Positions 49,217-58,064 of a DNA stretch of 64,000 nucleotides are shown here, piece after piece. Below the pieces are notes generated by a model that was given only the letters and a program-made list of their open reading frames with translations, was not told the origin of the DNA and did no database searches. The stretch is taken from the NCBI RefSeq assembly GCF_036067295.1, contig NZ_CP107954.1:1922001-1986000 (forward strand). Direction: 5' to 3'. Origin of the DNA: Kribbella sp. NBC_00382. Its GTDB lineage: Bacteria; Actinomycetota; Actinomycetes; Propionibacteriales; Kribbellaceae. The position numbers and the translations under genes were made by a program. How positions within the stretch are numbered: position 1 is the stretch's first letter; every line of letters begins with the position of its first letter.

Positions 49217-50011
49217 GTGTCCAGAGGAGTGCTCGTCACGGGTGCGTCGCGCGGTGTCGGAGCGGAGGTCGCGAAGGTGTTCGCGGCGGCCGGCGACCGG
49301 GTCGTGCTGCATTGCCGCGGCGCGGTCGACAAGGCTGAGGAAGTACTGGCCGAGCTGCCCGGCGAAGGGCACGCGGTGATCTCGGGTGACCTTGGCGATG
49401 CAGCCGGAATCCCTTTACTTGTTGAGGAATCTGCGAGTGCGCTCGGGCGGATCGACGTACTGGTGAACAACGCGGCGCTCTTCGTCGACGACCCGGTCGC
49501 GGGGTCGCGACGGATCGGGCATCCGCTGCTGGAGACCTCGTACGACGACTGGGTCTCGGCTTGGCGACGGACGCTCGCGGTGAACCTGGAGGGTGCCGCC
49601 CACCTCACCTGGTGCGTGGCGCGGCAGATGCTCGAGGTGGAGCCCGCCGATGGCGTCAGGCGGGGCGCGATCGTGAATGTCGGGTCGCGCGGGGCCTATC
49701 GCGGGGAGCCCGACGTACCGGCGTACGGGGCAAGCAAGGCGGGGCTGCACTCCTTCGGGCAGTCGATGGCGGTCGCACTGGCGCCACATGACATCACCGT
49801 GACGTCAATCGCCCCCGGTTTCATCGCCACCGACATGGCAGCCCAAGGCCTCAACGGCCCCGGCGGCGACGCCATCCGAGCCCAAAGCCCCTTCAACCGA
49901 GTAGCCACCGCCCCAGAGGTCGCCAAAGCCATCCACTGGCTAGCCTCCCCCGACTCAGGCTGGTCCAGCGGCGCCATCCTCGACTTCAACGGCGCCTCGT
50001 ACCTGCGTTAG
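49217..50011 (+). CDS. Short-chain dehydrogenase/reductase (classical SDR)
   Basis: 264 residues. NAD(P)-binding TGASRGVG near residue 8, VNNAAL, and the catalytic Ser and YGASK (Tyr and Lys) are all in place; APGFIATDMAAQGLNG and a C-terminal GAILDFNGASYLR follow. A normal classical SDR of the FabG-like type; substrate unknown. The GTG at 49217 follows GAGGAGAGGGG. It diverges from the RHH operon and overlaps the convergent lipoprotein gene by four bases. Confidence 0.9.
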   Translation: MSRGVLVTGASRGVGAEVAKVFAAAGDRVVLHCRGAVDKAEEVLAELPGEGHAVISGDLGDAAGIPLLVEESASALGRIDVLVNNAALFVDDPVAGSRRIGHPLLETSYDDWVSAWRRTLAVNLEGAAHLTWCVARQMLEVEPADGVRRGAIVNVGSRGAYRGEPDVPAYGASKAGLHSFGQSMAVALAPHDITVTSIAPGFIATDMAAQGLNGPGGDAIRAQSPFNRVATAPEVAKAIHWLASPDSGWSSGAILDFNGASYLR

Positions 50012-50778
50012 CCCGTCTTGGCGATCATCCTTGCTGAGGGAGCCGTGATCGGGGCGACCGAGTTGTACCCGGTCACGGTGACTTGGGTACCACCGGCCGT
50101 CGTCTTGTAGGTGAGCCGGTCGTTTCCCAGCCACATGGACTGGCTCGACGTCTTCGGCGCACCGGCTGGGAGCTTCAGCCCGAGCACCCGGAACATGGCG
50201 GCGTTGTTCATCGTCACGTCGTACTTCTCGACCCGGCGGAATCCGATCGTGTCGTGCCCCGCGTACTTGACCTTGACGATGGCTTTGCCCATCGCGTTCA
50301 TTGACTTCGACGAGTCGGCGCTGTCCATCAACTGTGCGAACAGGACGGCAGCCGGCTCCTTGCTCCGCTTCGGATCCAGCTTCAGGTACTTGCCGTGCAG
50401 CTCAGCGATCGGCAGATGCAGGTACAGCACGCCGTCGACCAGGATCCCGTGCGCCGCGCCGCCAAGCTGCGGACTGCTCAGGTCCACCCGGGTCTTGGTC
50501 GGCCGGTAGGTCTGCGTGATCGTCGCTGTGACGGTCTGCCCGCCGGCACTGATCCGCATCACCCCGGACCACGACGTCACCTTGGCGTAGGCAGCCGCCG
50601 TCACCGGCGCGAACGTGGCGGTCGTCAGCCGCGCAAGCGGCTTGGCGGCCTTCTGATTCGCCACCGGCTTCTTCACGTCGGCCTGCGGCTTGACCGCCAC
50701 ATCGTCGGTGCAGCCCGCGATCCCGAGAACCACCACAAGAGCGGCGGCCAATGCCGCCGCTCTCGACCGGAGCTTCAT
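50008..50778 (-). CDS. LppX/LolA-like lipoprotein, second of a pair
   Basis: 256 residues, lipobox GIAGCTDD (Cys23). The mature part (SWSGVMRISAGGQTVTATITQTYRPTKTRVDL, GILVDGVLYLHLPI, RRVEKYDVTM, MWLGNDRLTYKT) has the half-barrel pattern of LppX/LprG/LolA-like proteins that bind lipids at the cell envelope. It follows its paralogue by one base. Binding of a lipid is a family-based inference. Confidence 0.8.
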   Translation of the reverse strand: MKLRSRAAALAAALVVVLGIAGCTDDVAVKPQADVKKPVANQKAAKPLARLTTATFAPVTAAAYAKVTSWSGVMRISAGGQTVTATITQTYRPTKTRVDLSSPQLGGAAHGILVDGVLYLHLPIAELHGKYLKLDPKRSKEPAAVLFAQLMDSADSSKSMNAMGKAIVKVKYAGHDTIGFRRVEKYDVTMNNAAMFRVLGLKLPAGAPKTSSQSMWLGNDRLTYKTTAGGTQVTVTGYNSVAPITAPSARMIAKTG

Positions 50779-50779
50779 G

Positions 50780-51613
50780 TCAGCGTTTGCCGACGATCTT
50801 GTTCGCCGCGGGGGCGGCGATGGTGATGGGCTTGTTGTAGTCGGACATCGTCATCAGCATGTCGACGCCGGCCATCGAGAACGTCATCCGGTAGATCAGC
50901 TTGTCGCTGCCCATCCAGATCGAGTAGGTCAGCGACTTCGGCACGCCCTTCGGCACCGGCTGGCCGGTCGCCTTCAGCGACTTGGCGGTGTCGACCGTTA
51001 CGTCGTACCGGTCGAGCTTCTGACCGCCGATCGTCTCGGACTTGACGAACTTGACGTTCGACAGCGCCTTCTCCCAGCCCTTGTAGGACTTGGTCGGGTC
51101 GCCGCTCTCGAGCAGCGAGCCGAACGACTTGACCGTCGGGTCGCTGCTGTTCTTCAGGTTCAGCTGGATGAACTTGCCGGCCCCGGTCTGCTTCGGGATC
51201 GACAGGTACAGGTTGGACTTGACCAGGATCATCTGCATGGCGCCACCCGCCATCGGGTTGACCATGTCCATCTTCATCGCCAGCGGATTGGTGGTCTGCT
51301 CCGACGTCATGGTGATCTTCTGGCCGCCGACCGTCATCACGGTCGACGCCTTGAAGGACTTGGCCTTGGCGGTACCGGACTTCAGCGCCGGGATGAAGCT
51401 GGCGTTGGTCAGCCGCAGCGGCTCCTCGGCCTTCGGCGGCGCCGGAGTGCTGACCTCCGGCGTACTGCTGGTGGCCGGTGCGCTGGTGGACTGGGTCGCC
51501 GTGGGCTGGGTAGCTCCACCGGCAGCCTTGTCGTCTCCCCCACCACAAGCTGCGACACCGAGAATCATCGGTAGGGCGATGGCCGCGGCCGCCGCCCGAG
51601 TACGAAACTTCAC
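50780..51613 (-). CDS. LppX/LolA-like lipoprotein, first of a pair
   Basis: 277 residues, lipobox GVAACGGG (Cys23), Thr/Ser/Pro linker, then a half-barrel domain parallel to the next gene: KASTVMTVGGQKITMTSEQTTNPLAMKMDM, LVKSNLYLSIPK, GQKLDRYDVTV, SIWMGSDKLIYRMTF. Envelope lipid-binding is inferred. It has a GGAGGGAAAT site upstream, a TAGGAT -10 candidate at 51646-51651, and the shared palindrome 69 bases before the start. Confidence 0.82.
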   Translation of the reverse strand: MKFRTRAAAAAIALPMILGVAACGGGDDKAAGGATQPTATQSTSAPATSSTPEVSTPAPPKAEEPLRLTNASFIPALKSGTAKAKSFKASTVMTVGGQKITMTSEQTTNPLAMKMDMVNPMAGGAMQMILVKSNLYLSIPKQTGAGKFIQLNLKNSSDPTVKSFGSLLESGDPTKSYKGWEKALSNVKFVKSETIGGQKLDRYDVTVDTAKSLKATGQPVPKGVPKSLTYSIWMGSDKLIYRMTFSMAGVDMLMTMSDYNKPITIAAPAANKIVGKR

Positions 51614-51681
51614 GAAATTTCCCTCCCCATTGGAACAACCAACGGATCCTAAAGGTCAGACCTGCTGACTGGGAAGGGAAA

Positions 51682-51697
51682 TTGCAGCAAGCTGCAA
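51682..51697. promoter_or_regulatory. Shared 16-bp palindrome, copy 2
   Basis: Identical to 47210-47225 (TTGCAGCAAGCTGCAA). It lies 30 bases before a candidate -10 (TAGGAT) of the LppX-like pair, about where an activator would sit upstream of the -35 region. Confidence 0.6.
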
Positions 51698-51746
51698 TGA
51701 ACTGCAGAAAAAGCTTGCGGTGGTGGGGTGCGCTGCAGTGAACGGT

Positions 51747-53897
51747 TTATTCGCCGCGCTTGACCGAGGCGAGCAGGAGCTGGGCGACGTCCTGGACCTC
51801 GACCGACTCGCGAGCCGAGCCATCGGCCTGCTTGGCGGTCAGACCGTCCGAGAGCATCACCCGGCAGAACGGGCAGCCGGTGGCGATCTTGTCCGCCCCG
51901 GTCTCGACCGCCTCGGTGGTCCGGTTCAGGTTGATCCGGCTGCCGGTCTTCTCCTCCATCCACATCCGCGCGCCACCCGCACCACAGCAGAACGACTTCG
52001 TCTGGTTGCGCGGCATCTCGGCGAACTCGGCGCCCGGGATGATCTCGAGCAGCTCACGCGGGGCGTCGTACACCTGGTTGTGCCGGCCCAGGTAGCACGG
52101 GTCGTGGTAGGTGATCTTCTGCCCGTTGAGCGAGCTGTCGGCCGGAGCGACCGGGGTCAGCTTGCCCTCGCGGACGAGCCGGTTGAGCAGCTGCGTGTGG
52201 TGGATGACGTCCAGCTCGACGCCGAGCTGGGAGTACTCGTTCTTCAGCGTGTTGAAGCAGTGCGCGCAGGTGGAGACGACCTTCTTCGCGCCGGTCTCCT
52301 TGAACACCTCGGCGTTCTGCATCGCCAGCTGCTGGAAGACGAACTCGTTACCCGCGCGCCGCGCCGGGTCGCCGGTACAGGTCTCGCCATCACCCAGTAC
52401 GGCGAACGAGACCCCGGCGATGTTCAGCAACTCGGCGACGGCCTGCGTCGTCTTCTTCGCCCGGTCCTCGAACGCCCCGGCGCAACCGACCCAGAACAGG
52501 TACTCGACCTCGGCCAGCGTCTCGACGTCGGTACCGACCGTCTTGACCTCGAACGGCAGCCCCTTGGCCCAGTCCATCCGGCCGGACGGGTTCATGTTCC
52601 ACGGGTTGCCCTTGTTCTCCAGGCCCTTGAACAGCCCGTTGAGCTCGGACGGGAACGACGACTCGATCAGCACCTGGTACCGGCGCATGTCCATGATCGC
52701 GTCCACGTGCTCGATGTCGACCGGGCACTGCTGCACGCATGCGCCACACGAAGTACAGGCCCAGAGGGCTTCCTCGTCGATCACGGCGACGTCGGCGGGA
52801 CCGACCAGCGGGCGCTCCTGCTCGGCCAGTACCAGCTCCGGCAGCGACTTGCGGGCGTCATCGTCGGCAGCGAGCAGGTACGGCGCTTTGGCGTACGCGT
52901 GCTCGCGCAGGTTCATCATGATGAGCTTGGGCGACAGCGGCTTCTCGGTGTTCCACGCCGGGCACTGCGACTGGCAGCGGCCACACTCGGTACAGGTGGT
53001 GAAGTCGAGCAGGCCCTTCCAGGTGAAGTCCTCGATCTTGCCGACACCCAGCGCGGCGTCCTCGTCGAGCTCCTCGATGTTCTCGAAGTCGATCGGCTCA
53101 CCCTTGACCATGATCGGCTGCAGCGCGCCGAGCGCGGTACCTCCGTCCGCCTTGCGCTTGAACCAGATGTTCGGCCAGGCGGTGAACCGGTGCCAGGCGA
53201 CGCCCATCGTGGCGTTCAGCGAGATGGTGATCATCCAGGCGAACGAGATCAGGATCTTGACCATCGCGGTCAGGTAGATCGCGTTCTCCAGCCCGTGCTC
53301 GGACAGCCCGCCGAAGACGCCGGACCCGATGAAGAACGTGCTCGGGAAGTGGAACTTCGAGGCGCCGGTCAGCTGGTACTCCAGCCCGCGCAGCGCCAGG
53401 ATGCAGACCAGTACGCCGAGGATCGTGTACTCGACGTAGTACGCCTGCCAGGCCGTCGACCCGAAGAACCGGCTGTACCGGCCCTTCTCACCGCGCGGCA
53501 GGTTGCGCAGCCGGATCACCATCAGGCCGATGATCGAGACCAGACCGGTCCAGCTGAGGAACTCGCTGACCCACTCGAAGACGAACCAGTGGCCGATCAC
53601 CGGCAGCACCCAGTGCGCGCTGAACAGCTGCCCGAAGGCGGTCACCAGGCTGAGGAACAGCCCGATGAAGCCGAACGCGACGAACCAGTGCAGGACGCCG
53701 ATGTGGCTCCACTGCAGCATCCGGGTGTGCAGCAGCGACTCCTTGGCCAGCGTCGCAGTGCGCTGCCCCGGCTGGTCGGTCCGCGACACCGGCTGACCGA
53801 GCTTGATCACGCTGATGATGTGCCCGATCGTCTTGCCGAACAGCGCGACGCCGACAGCGGCGATCGCGAGCGAGACGACGATGGCGAGGATCTGCAT
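51747..53897 (-). CDS. Membrane (Fe-S)-binding oxidoreductase, heterodisulfide reductase/GlpC-like
   Basis: 716 residues. The N-terminal part has a membrane domain with about five or six helices resembling NarI-type cytochrome subunits (about 1-240). Two [4Fe-4S] ferredoxin motifs follow, CTECGRCQSQCP and CTSCGACVQQCP, then two CCG-type domains (STCAHCFNTLKNEY / HDPCYLGRHN and FCCGAGGARMW / CPFCRVMLSD). Such proteins pass electrons between a donor (often a flavoprotein) and membrane quinone; the partner is not encoded nearby. Single gene; starts with ATG 177 bases from the divergent PAD gene. Confidence 0.9.
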   Translation of the reverse strand: MQILAIVVSLAIAAVGVALFGKTIGHIISVIKLGQPVSRTDQPGQRTATLAKESLLHTRMLQWSHIGVLHWFVAFGFIGLFLSLVTAFGQLFSAHWVLPVIGHWFVFEWVSEFLSWTGLVSIIGLMVIRLRNLPRGEKGRYSRFFGSTAWQAYYVEYTILGVLVCILALRGLEYQLTGASKFHFPSTFFIGSGVFGGLSEHGLENAIYLTAMVKILISFAWMITISLNATMGVAWHRFTAWPNIWFKRKADGGTALGALQPIMVKGEPIDFENIEELDEDAALGVGKIEDFTWKGLLDFTTCTECGRCQSQCPAWNTEKPLSPKLIMMNLREHAYAKAPYLLAADDDARKSLPELVLAEQERPLVGPADVAVIDEEALWACTSCGACVQQCPVDIEHVDAIMDMRRYQVLIESSFPSELNGLFKGLENKGNPWNMNPSGRMDWAKGLPFEVKTVGTDVETLAEVEYLFWVGCAGAFEDRAKKTTQAVAELLNIAGVSFAVLGDGETCTGDPARRAGNEFVFQQLAMQNAEVFKETGAKKVVSTCAHCFNTLKNEYSQLGVELDVIHHTQLLNRLVREGKLTPVAPADSSLNGQKITYHDPCYLGRHNQVYDAPRELLEIIPGAEFAEMPRNQTKSFCCGAGGARMWMEEKTGSRINLNRTTEAVETGADKIATGCPFCRVMLSDGLTAKQADGSARESVEVQDVAQLLLASVKRGE

Positions 53898-54074
53898 ACC
53901 AGCGATGTTATTGGTTGGTTACCGGTCAGTCATGTCGGTGTCGGCCTCATCACGCCCCGCGTGTTGCGTCTCACTTGTCGCGGAGACCGGAGACGGACAC
54001 GTTCCTGACAACTTGCCGACATCGGATCGGGAGTCTGGAGCCGACCTGTTCCCGGCTGTGGAGGATCTGTTCGG

Positions 54075-56003
54075 ATGAGACGTCCTGTATCTCGCAAGCT
54101 GCTTCTGGTGGGCTTCGTCACCGCGGGGGTGCTGGGTGGAGCGGTCGCGCCCGCAGCAGCCGCCGGTACGCCGTACGCGCGACTGCTGACCGGTCAGCCG
54201 GCCCTGTTCCTGGCCAACCTGGATGACGACGGGGGCCGGTGCCAGGCTGCGGCGCTCAAGATCGCGGCGGCCGCGGTCGATCGCGAGGCCGCCAACGACG
54301 AGGCGTTCTACAAGAAGAAGGAGGAGCTGGCGCAGCGGCCCGACCAGGACGAGGCGCAGAAGGAGTACGAGGTACTGGTCAAGGCGCATCAGGTGGACCA
54401 GAACCTGGCCGATCGCGAGATGGCCGCCTGCAACGACGCGTCGGACTCGGTGGTCAACGGGTCGGCCGACGCGAAGGACCTGGCCCGGATTCGGACGCTT
54501 CCCTGGCTTGGCGCTTCGAAGGACGCCACCGGACAGCTTGCGGTGAGCCAGGCCAACCGGGTGCACCTGTTCGTCAAGCGAGCGCAGGGCTGGCAGCTGG
54601 TCGGGCCTGGCACCCGGCTGACCGCCGACGAGGTGCGCCACGGGGTCGAGCTCGGCCTCGAGGGCAAGGACATCATCCGCGACTCTGCCGTCTGGGACGG
54701 GCGGGTCGACGTGACGCTGACCGTGACGGCCGGCGGCAAGACGGCGACCAACCGGGTGACGCTGAAGGAGGCGCCGGTACTGACGCAGCTCAACACGCAG
54801 CGGTTGGAGCAGGTGTTCTCGTCTTTGAGCGATGACGAGGAGACCAAGGGGTGGCAGGACGTCGTACGGTCGCAGGCTCACGCGTCGGGTGCCTCGCTGA
54901 AGATCCTCGACCAGAGCGGCGACTCGTGGACGCAGGACATCTTCGAGCCGGCGTACATGTCGATGCCTGGTTCTGGTGGTCAGCAGCAGAGCATGAAGGT
55001 GCTGCTGGGGTCGGTCAACGACAGCCGCCGGGTCGGCTCGCGGGTGATCTTCACCGAGCTTGCCGGGCGTGATGTGGCGGCCGTGCATACCGAGCATGTG
55101 CCGGTGCTGGAGCCGTACGAGAACGAGAGCTACGACTCGATGGGCAACCTCGAGACGATGCCCGCGACACCTGGGCACCCGAACGGCCAGATCGTCATCG
55201 GTGGCGACGGCGTCGGCCACAAGACCGGCCCGGCCGCCGAGATGGTCACCATGCTGAAGTCGCAGGGCAAGCAGAATCCGATCCCCGTCGACACGTCCTG
55301 GCTGTCGATCGGCCATGTCGACGAGTTCATCCAGTTCGTACCGGTACCGGCGAGCCCTCGTGGGTGGAAGGCCGTGGTGGCCGACCCGACCGCCGGGCTT
55401 GAGTTGCTGCGCGGTGTGGTCAAGGCCGGGCATGGCGGCGAGATCATGCACGGCGGCCTGCCGAAGCTCGAATGGCCGTACGACGAACGCATCGACCAGC
55501 GCACGACGAACGAGTTCCTAGCCGACGAGCAATTCGTCGGCACCAACACCCGCGCCGCCTCGAAGATCGCCGCCAACCTCAACATCCTGCGCCAGCACGG
55601 CCTAACCGACGCCGACATCATCCGCATCCCCGCGCTCTACACCGCCCGCGGCCTTGACTACGGCATGCTCGAAACGCAGATCCGCTCCACTCCCGACGGC
55701 CCCGAAAAAGACAGACTGACCGCCAAGCTCCACGCCATGCGAGACGCCGTCGCCGAAATCCCCGGCACAGTCAACGGCCTGGTCCTCAACGCCGGCCGCT
55801 ACGTAGCCCCCAAAACCTACGGCCCCCTCCTCAACGGCAAAGACATCTTCGCCACCGCCATCACCAAGTCCTTCGCCTCAATCGGCTACCAAGTCACCTA
55901 CGCCAACGACCTAACCTCAGTCCACGTCAGCGAAGGCGAAATCCACTGCGCCACCAACACCCTCCGCACCACCCCAACGCTGGGTTGGTGGCAGAAGCAG
56001 TAG
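54075..56003 (+). CDS. Secreted peptidylarginine deiminase (vertebrate PAD-type)
   Basis: 642 residues with a signal peptide (AAPAAAAG, cleavage about 30). The PAD catalytic domain is complete: Asp288 in SWTQDIFEPAY, His414 and Asp416 in SIGHVDEFIQF, and nucleophile Cys625 in EGEIHCATNTLR. These match the Asp, His, Asp, Cys set of mammalian PADs, not the bacterial ADI or Porphyromonas types. It should convert protein arginine to citrulline outside the cell. The N-terminus (60-240) has a helical and an Ig-like part. Start: ATG at 54075. Confidence 0.88.
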   Translation: MRRPVSRKLLLVGFVTAGVLGGAVAPAAAAGTPYARLLTGQPALFLANLDDDGGRCQAAALKIAAAAVDREAANDEAFYKKKEELAQRPDQDEAQKEYEVLVKAHQVDQNLADREMAACNDASDSVVNGSADAKDLARIRTLPWLGASKDATGQLAVSQANRVHLFVKRAQGWQLVGPGTRLTADEVRHGVELGLEGKDIIRDSAVWDGRVDVTLTVTAGGKTATNRVTLKEAPVLTQLNTQRLEQVFSSLSDDEETKGWQDVVRSQAHASGASLKILDQSGDSWTQDIFEPAYMSMPGSGGQQQSMKVLLGSVNDSRRVGSRVIFTELAGRDVAAVHTEHVPVLEPYENESYDSMGNLETMPATPGHPNGQIVIGGDGVGHKTGPAAEMVTMLKSQGKQNPIPVDTSWLSIGHVDEFIQFVPVPASPRGWKAVVADPTAGLELLRGVVKAGHGGEIMHGGLPKLEWPYDERIDQRTTNEFLADEQFVGTNTRAASKIAANLNILRQHGLTDADIIRIPALYTARGLDYGMLETQIRSTPDGPEKDRLTAKLHAMRDAVAEIPGTVNGLVLNAGRYVAPKTYGPLLNGKDIFATAITKSFASIGYQVTYANDLTSVHVSEGEIHCATNTLRTTPTLGWWQKQ

Positions 56004-56163
56004 CCCCCGTACTGCGCAGGTGCTGTTGTTGCGTGGTGCTGTGGTGAGGGACTGTGGTTCGCAGGATCCCGCGGAGGGGTATGAGCCGATGGTTCACCTT
56101 GGCACAGCCGGTCGTGTTGCGGGGTGCCGATGGCAAGGCCGGTCGGGGTGGGCTGGCTGGCCG

Positions 56164-56222
56164 ACTTTGTGCACGACGTGAGCAGATCCACCGCCGGGAA
56201 GTGCTCAGGTGGTGCACAAAGT
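56164..56222. repeat. Imperfect inverted repeat with 20-bp arms
   Basis: Arm ACTTTGTGCACGACGTGAGC (56164-56183) pairs with 56203-56222 at 18 of 20 positions, with a 19-base loop. On the plus strand TGCTTTTCGG follows some 15 bases later. It may end the PAD transcript or be part of a small RNA or mobile remnant. Confidence 0.55.
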
Positions 56223-56366
56223 GCCTCAGGCAACTGCTTTTCGGCGTCGGCTGGCGGGTTTTGGTGCGGATGGCGTGATGCTTCAGGCCAGCGGTACGAA
56301 ACCCTGCCACTGGCCAAGAAAATCGGACTGCAACCGCGGTGGTGCCCCACCCATCAGGGCTGGCTG

Positions 56367-56397
56367 TGCGCACGCTCCCGCCGCCGGAGCGTGCGCA
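56367..56397 (-). terminator. Hairpin terminator near the second DUF4097 gene
   Basis: A 12-bp stem (arm TGCGCACGCTCC) with a 7-base loop lies 10 bases from the DUF4097 stop. It is placed between convergent genes and could serve both. Confidence 0.65.
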
Positions 56398-56406
56398 GTA
56401 CCGCGT

Positions 56407-57222
56407 CTACGGCACTGTGATTTGGCCGGTGGCGGTGGTGGTTTTTAGGTTGAGGGTGGTGGTGGCGGTGATGGTGATGTCGCCGGAGATGGTCGCCGCG
56501 TGGACTATGGCGTTGGTGGTGGCGTGGATGGTGATGGCGCCGCTGGTGGTGTCGGCGGTGAGTTTGGGGCCCTGGAAGTCGGCGATGGTGATGGTGCCGC
56601 TGACTGATTTCGTGGTGAGGTTGCCGGTGATGGTGCCGAGACGGATATCGCCGCTGGTGGTGTGGGCGGTTACGCGGTTGCCGGTGATGATCGAGAGGGT
56701 TCCGGAGTGGGTGGTGACGGTGGCGTCGGTGGAGCGTTGGATTGTTACGTCGCCGGAGGCTGACTCGGCGTAGACGCGGGTGGCTGACGGTACGGCGATG
56801 CTGCCGGAGCCGCTCTTGAGGTCGACCTCGGTGAGGCCGGCGACGCCGATGTTGGCGCTGTCGGTTCGGGCGATGAGGGTGCTGCCAGGCGGCGCGAACA
56901 CGGTGATCTCCACCGGCGCGACACCGGAACCCGAGCCGGAGCCCGAGGAGTCCGAGCCGGAGGAGCCGGAGGAGCCGGAGGAGCCTGAGCCCGAGGAGCC
57001 GGAGCCGTGGAGGGTGACTACCAGGCGGCCGTCTTCGCCGGATTCGACGAGGGCGTCGCGGACGGCCGTGGCTGCCGGGCCGTCGTCGTCGGTGGTGGCG
57101 AGGCCGAGTTTTGCTCGGGTGCAGTCGGGCTGGACCTGTACCTTCACCCAGCCGTTCTGCGCGAACATCCCGATGTCGACGGTGATCGGCCCGTCGACTG
57201 CTGCCTCGTAACCACGTTGCAT
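56407..57222 (-). CDS. DUF4097 family protein with Ser/Gly linker
   Basis: 271 residues. A short alpha/beta N-terminal part (1-85) is followed by a GSSGSGSSGSSGSSGS-type linker of about 25 residues and a DUF4097 solenoid with repeated SGDI/SGT units (SASGDVTIQRS, TSGDIRLGTITG, VSGTITIADFQG, ISGDITITATT). No signal peptide. The start is the ATG at 57222 after GGGAGTC. It lies 32 bases after the SDR gene in the same direction. Confidence 0.8.
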   Translation of the reverse strand: MQRGYEAAVDGPITVDIGMFAQNGWVKVQVQPDCTRAKLGLATTDDDGPAATAVRDALVESGEDGRLVVTLHGSGSSGSGSSGSSGSSGSDSSGSGSGSGVAPVEITVFAPPGSTLIARTDSANIGVAGLTEVDLKSGSGSIAVPSATRVYAESASGDVTIQRSTDATVTTHSGTLSIITGNRVTAHTTSGDIRLGTITGNLTTKSVSGTITIADFQGPKLTADTTSGAITIHATTNAIVHAATISGDITITATTTLNLKTTTATGQITVP

Positions 57223-57254
57223 CACAGACTCCCTCGGTGGACCGAGGGCTAAAA

Positions 57255-57950
57255 CTAGGCGACGCGGATGCCGCCGTCGAGGTGGAGGTCGATGGCGTTG
57301 GCGGCGCCGTTGCGGAGGAGGAAGTCGGTCGCGTCGACCACCTCGGCCGTGGTGGCGGCGCGGCCGGTGGGGGTGCGGGCGGAGATCATGGACTGGTCGC
57401 GGTCGGCCCATGCGGGGCTGTCGCCGACGATGCCGGGGTGGAGTGCGTTGACGCGGACCGGGGCGAGCTCGACGGCGAGGGTGCGCATCACGCCGGAGAC
57501 CGCGCCGTTGGTCGCGGTGATCATCGTCGAACCCGGGTACGGCCGAAGCTTCCCCAACCCACCGAACAGCACGATCGACGCCCCCGGACGGAACCGCTCA
57601 TGCAGCACCCGCGCGACCTCCGTGTACCCGACCAGCTTCACCGTCGAGGCGCGCACCGCGTCGGCGATGCTGAAGTCCTTGACCGTGTTGCCGTACTGCT
57701 CGATCGCCGTGATCACCAAGTGGTCCACCTCGCCGACGTCGACGAGCGCCTTCTCGATCGTCTCCGGCTCGGCCAGGTTCACGGCCAGCCCGCGCGTGTC
57801 CCCGCCGATCTCCGTCGCGGCCTGCTCAGCGCGCTCGGCGGACCGGCTGGTGACGACAACCGAGTCACCGCGCGACGCGTAGTACCGGGCGATCTCCCGG
57901 CCGAGGCCACCGCTTCCTCCGACGATCAGCACTGACGACACTGAGCCCAC
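57255..57950 (-). CDS. SDR-family protein without the catalytic Tyr-Lys pair
   Basis: 231 residues. The Rossmann glycine motif LIVGGSGGLGREIA and the C-terminal VNALHPGIVGD and LHLDGGIRV blocks are those of an SDR. The catalytic YxxxK position aligns with ITATN in STMITATNGAVSGVMR, so both Tyr and Lys are absent. It may bind NAD(P) without classical SDR chemistry or act as an NmrA-like sensor. GTG starts at 57950 or 57941 (the latter has GAGGTGGG closer). Confidence 0.78.
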   Translation of the reverse strand: MGSVSSVLIVGGSGGLGREIARYYASRGDSVVVTSRSAERAEQAATEIGGDTRGLAVNLAEPETIEKALVDVGEVDHLVITAIEQYGNTVKDFSIADAVRASTVKLVGYTEVARVLHERFRPGASIVLFGGLGKLRPYPGSTMITATNGAVSGVMRTLAVELAPVRVNALHPGIVGDSPAWADRDQSMISARTPTGRAATTAEVVDATDFLLRNGAANAIDLHLDGGIRVA

Positions 57951-58064
57951 CTCTCATGAAGTTGAATTTTCATCTAAAGCATACACCGGTAAGCGATTGC
58001 CGTAACTAACTTTCTCCTGATTGACTCGCGGCGTGAGGTTTTTCCCCTTCGCCCGGGAGTACCA

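Larger units (their letters stand above)
56004..56406. other. 403-base intergenic region with two hairpins
   Basis: Between the PAD gene and the convergent DUF4097 gene. It contains a long imperfect inverted repeat (56164-56222) and a terminator-like hairpin (56367-56397). Frames on both strands overlap these structures and have no recognisable features, so I do not call a gene. Confidence 0.55.
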
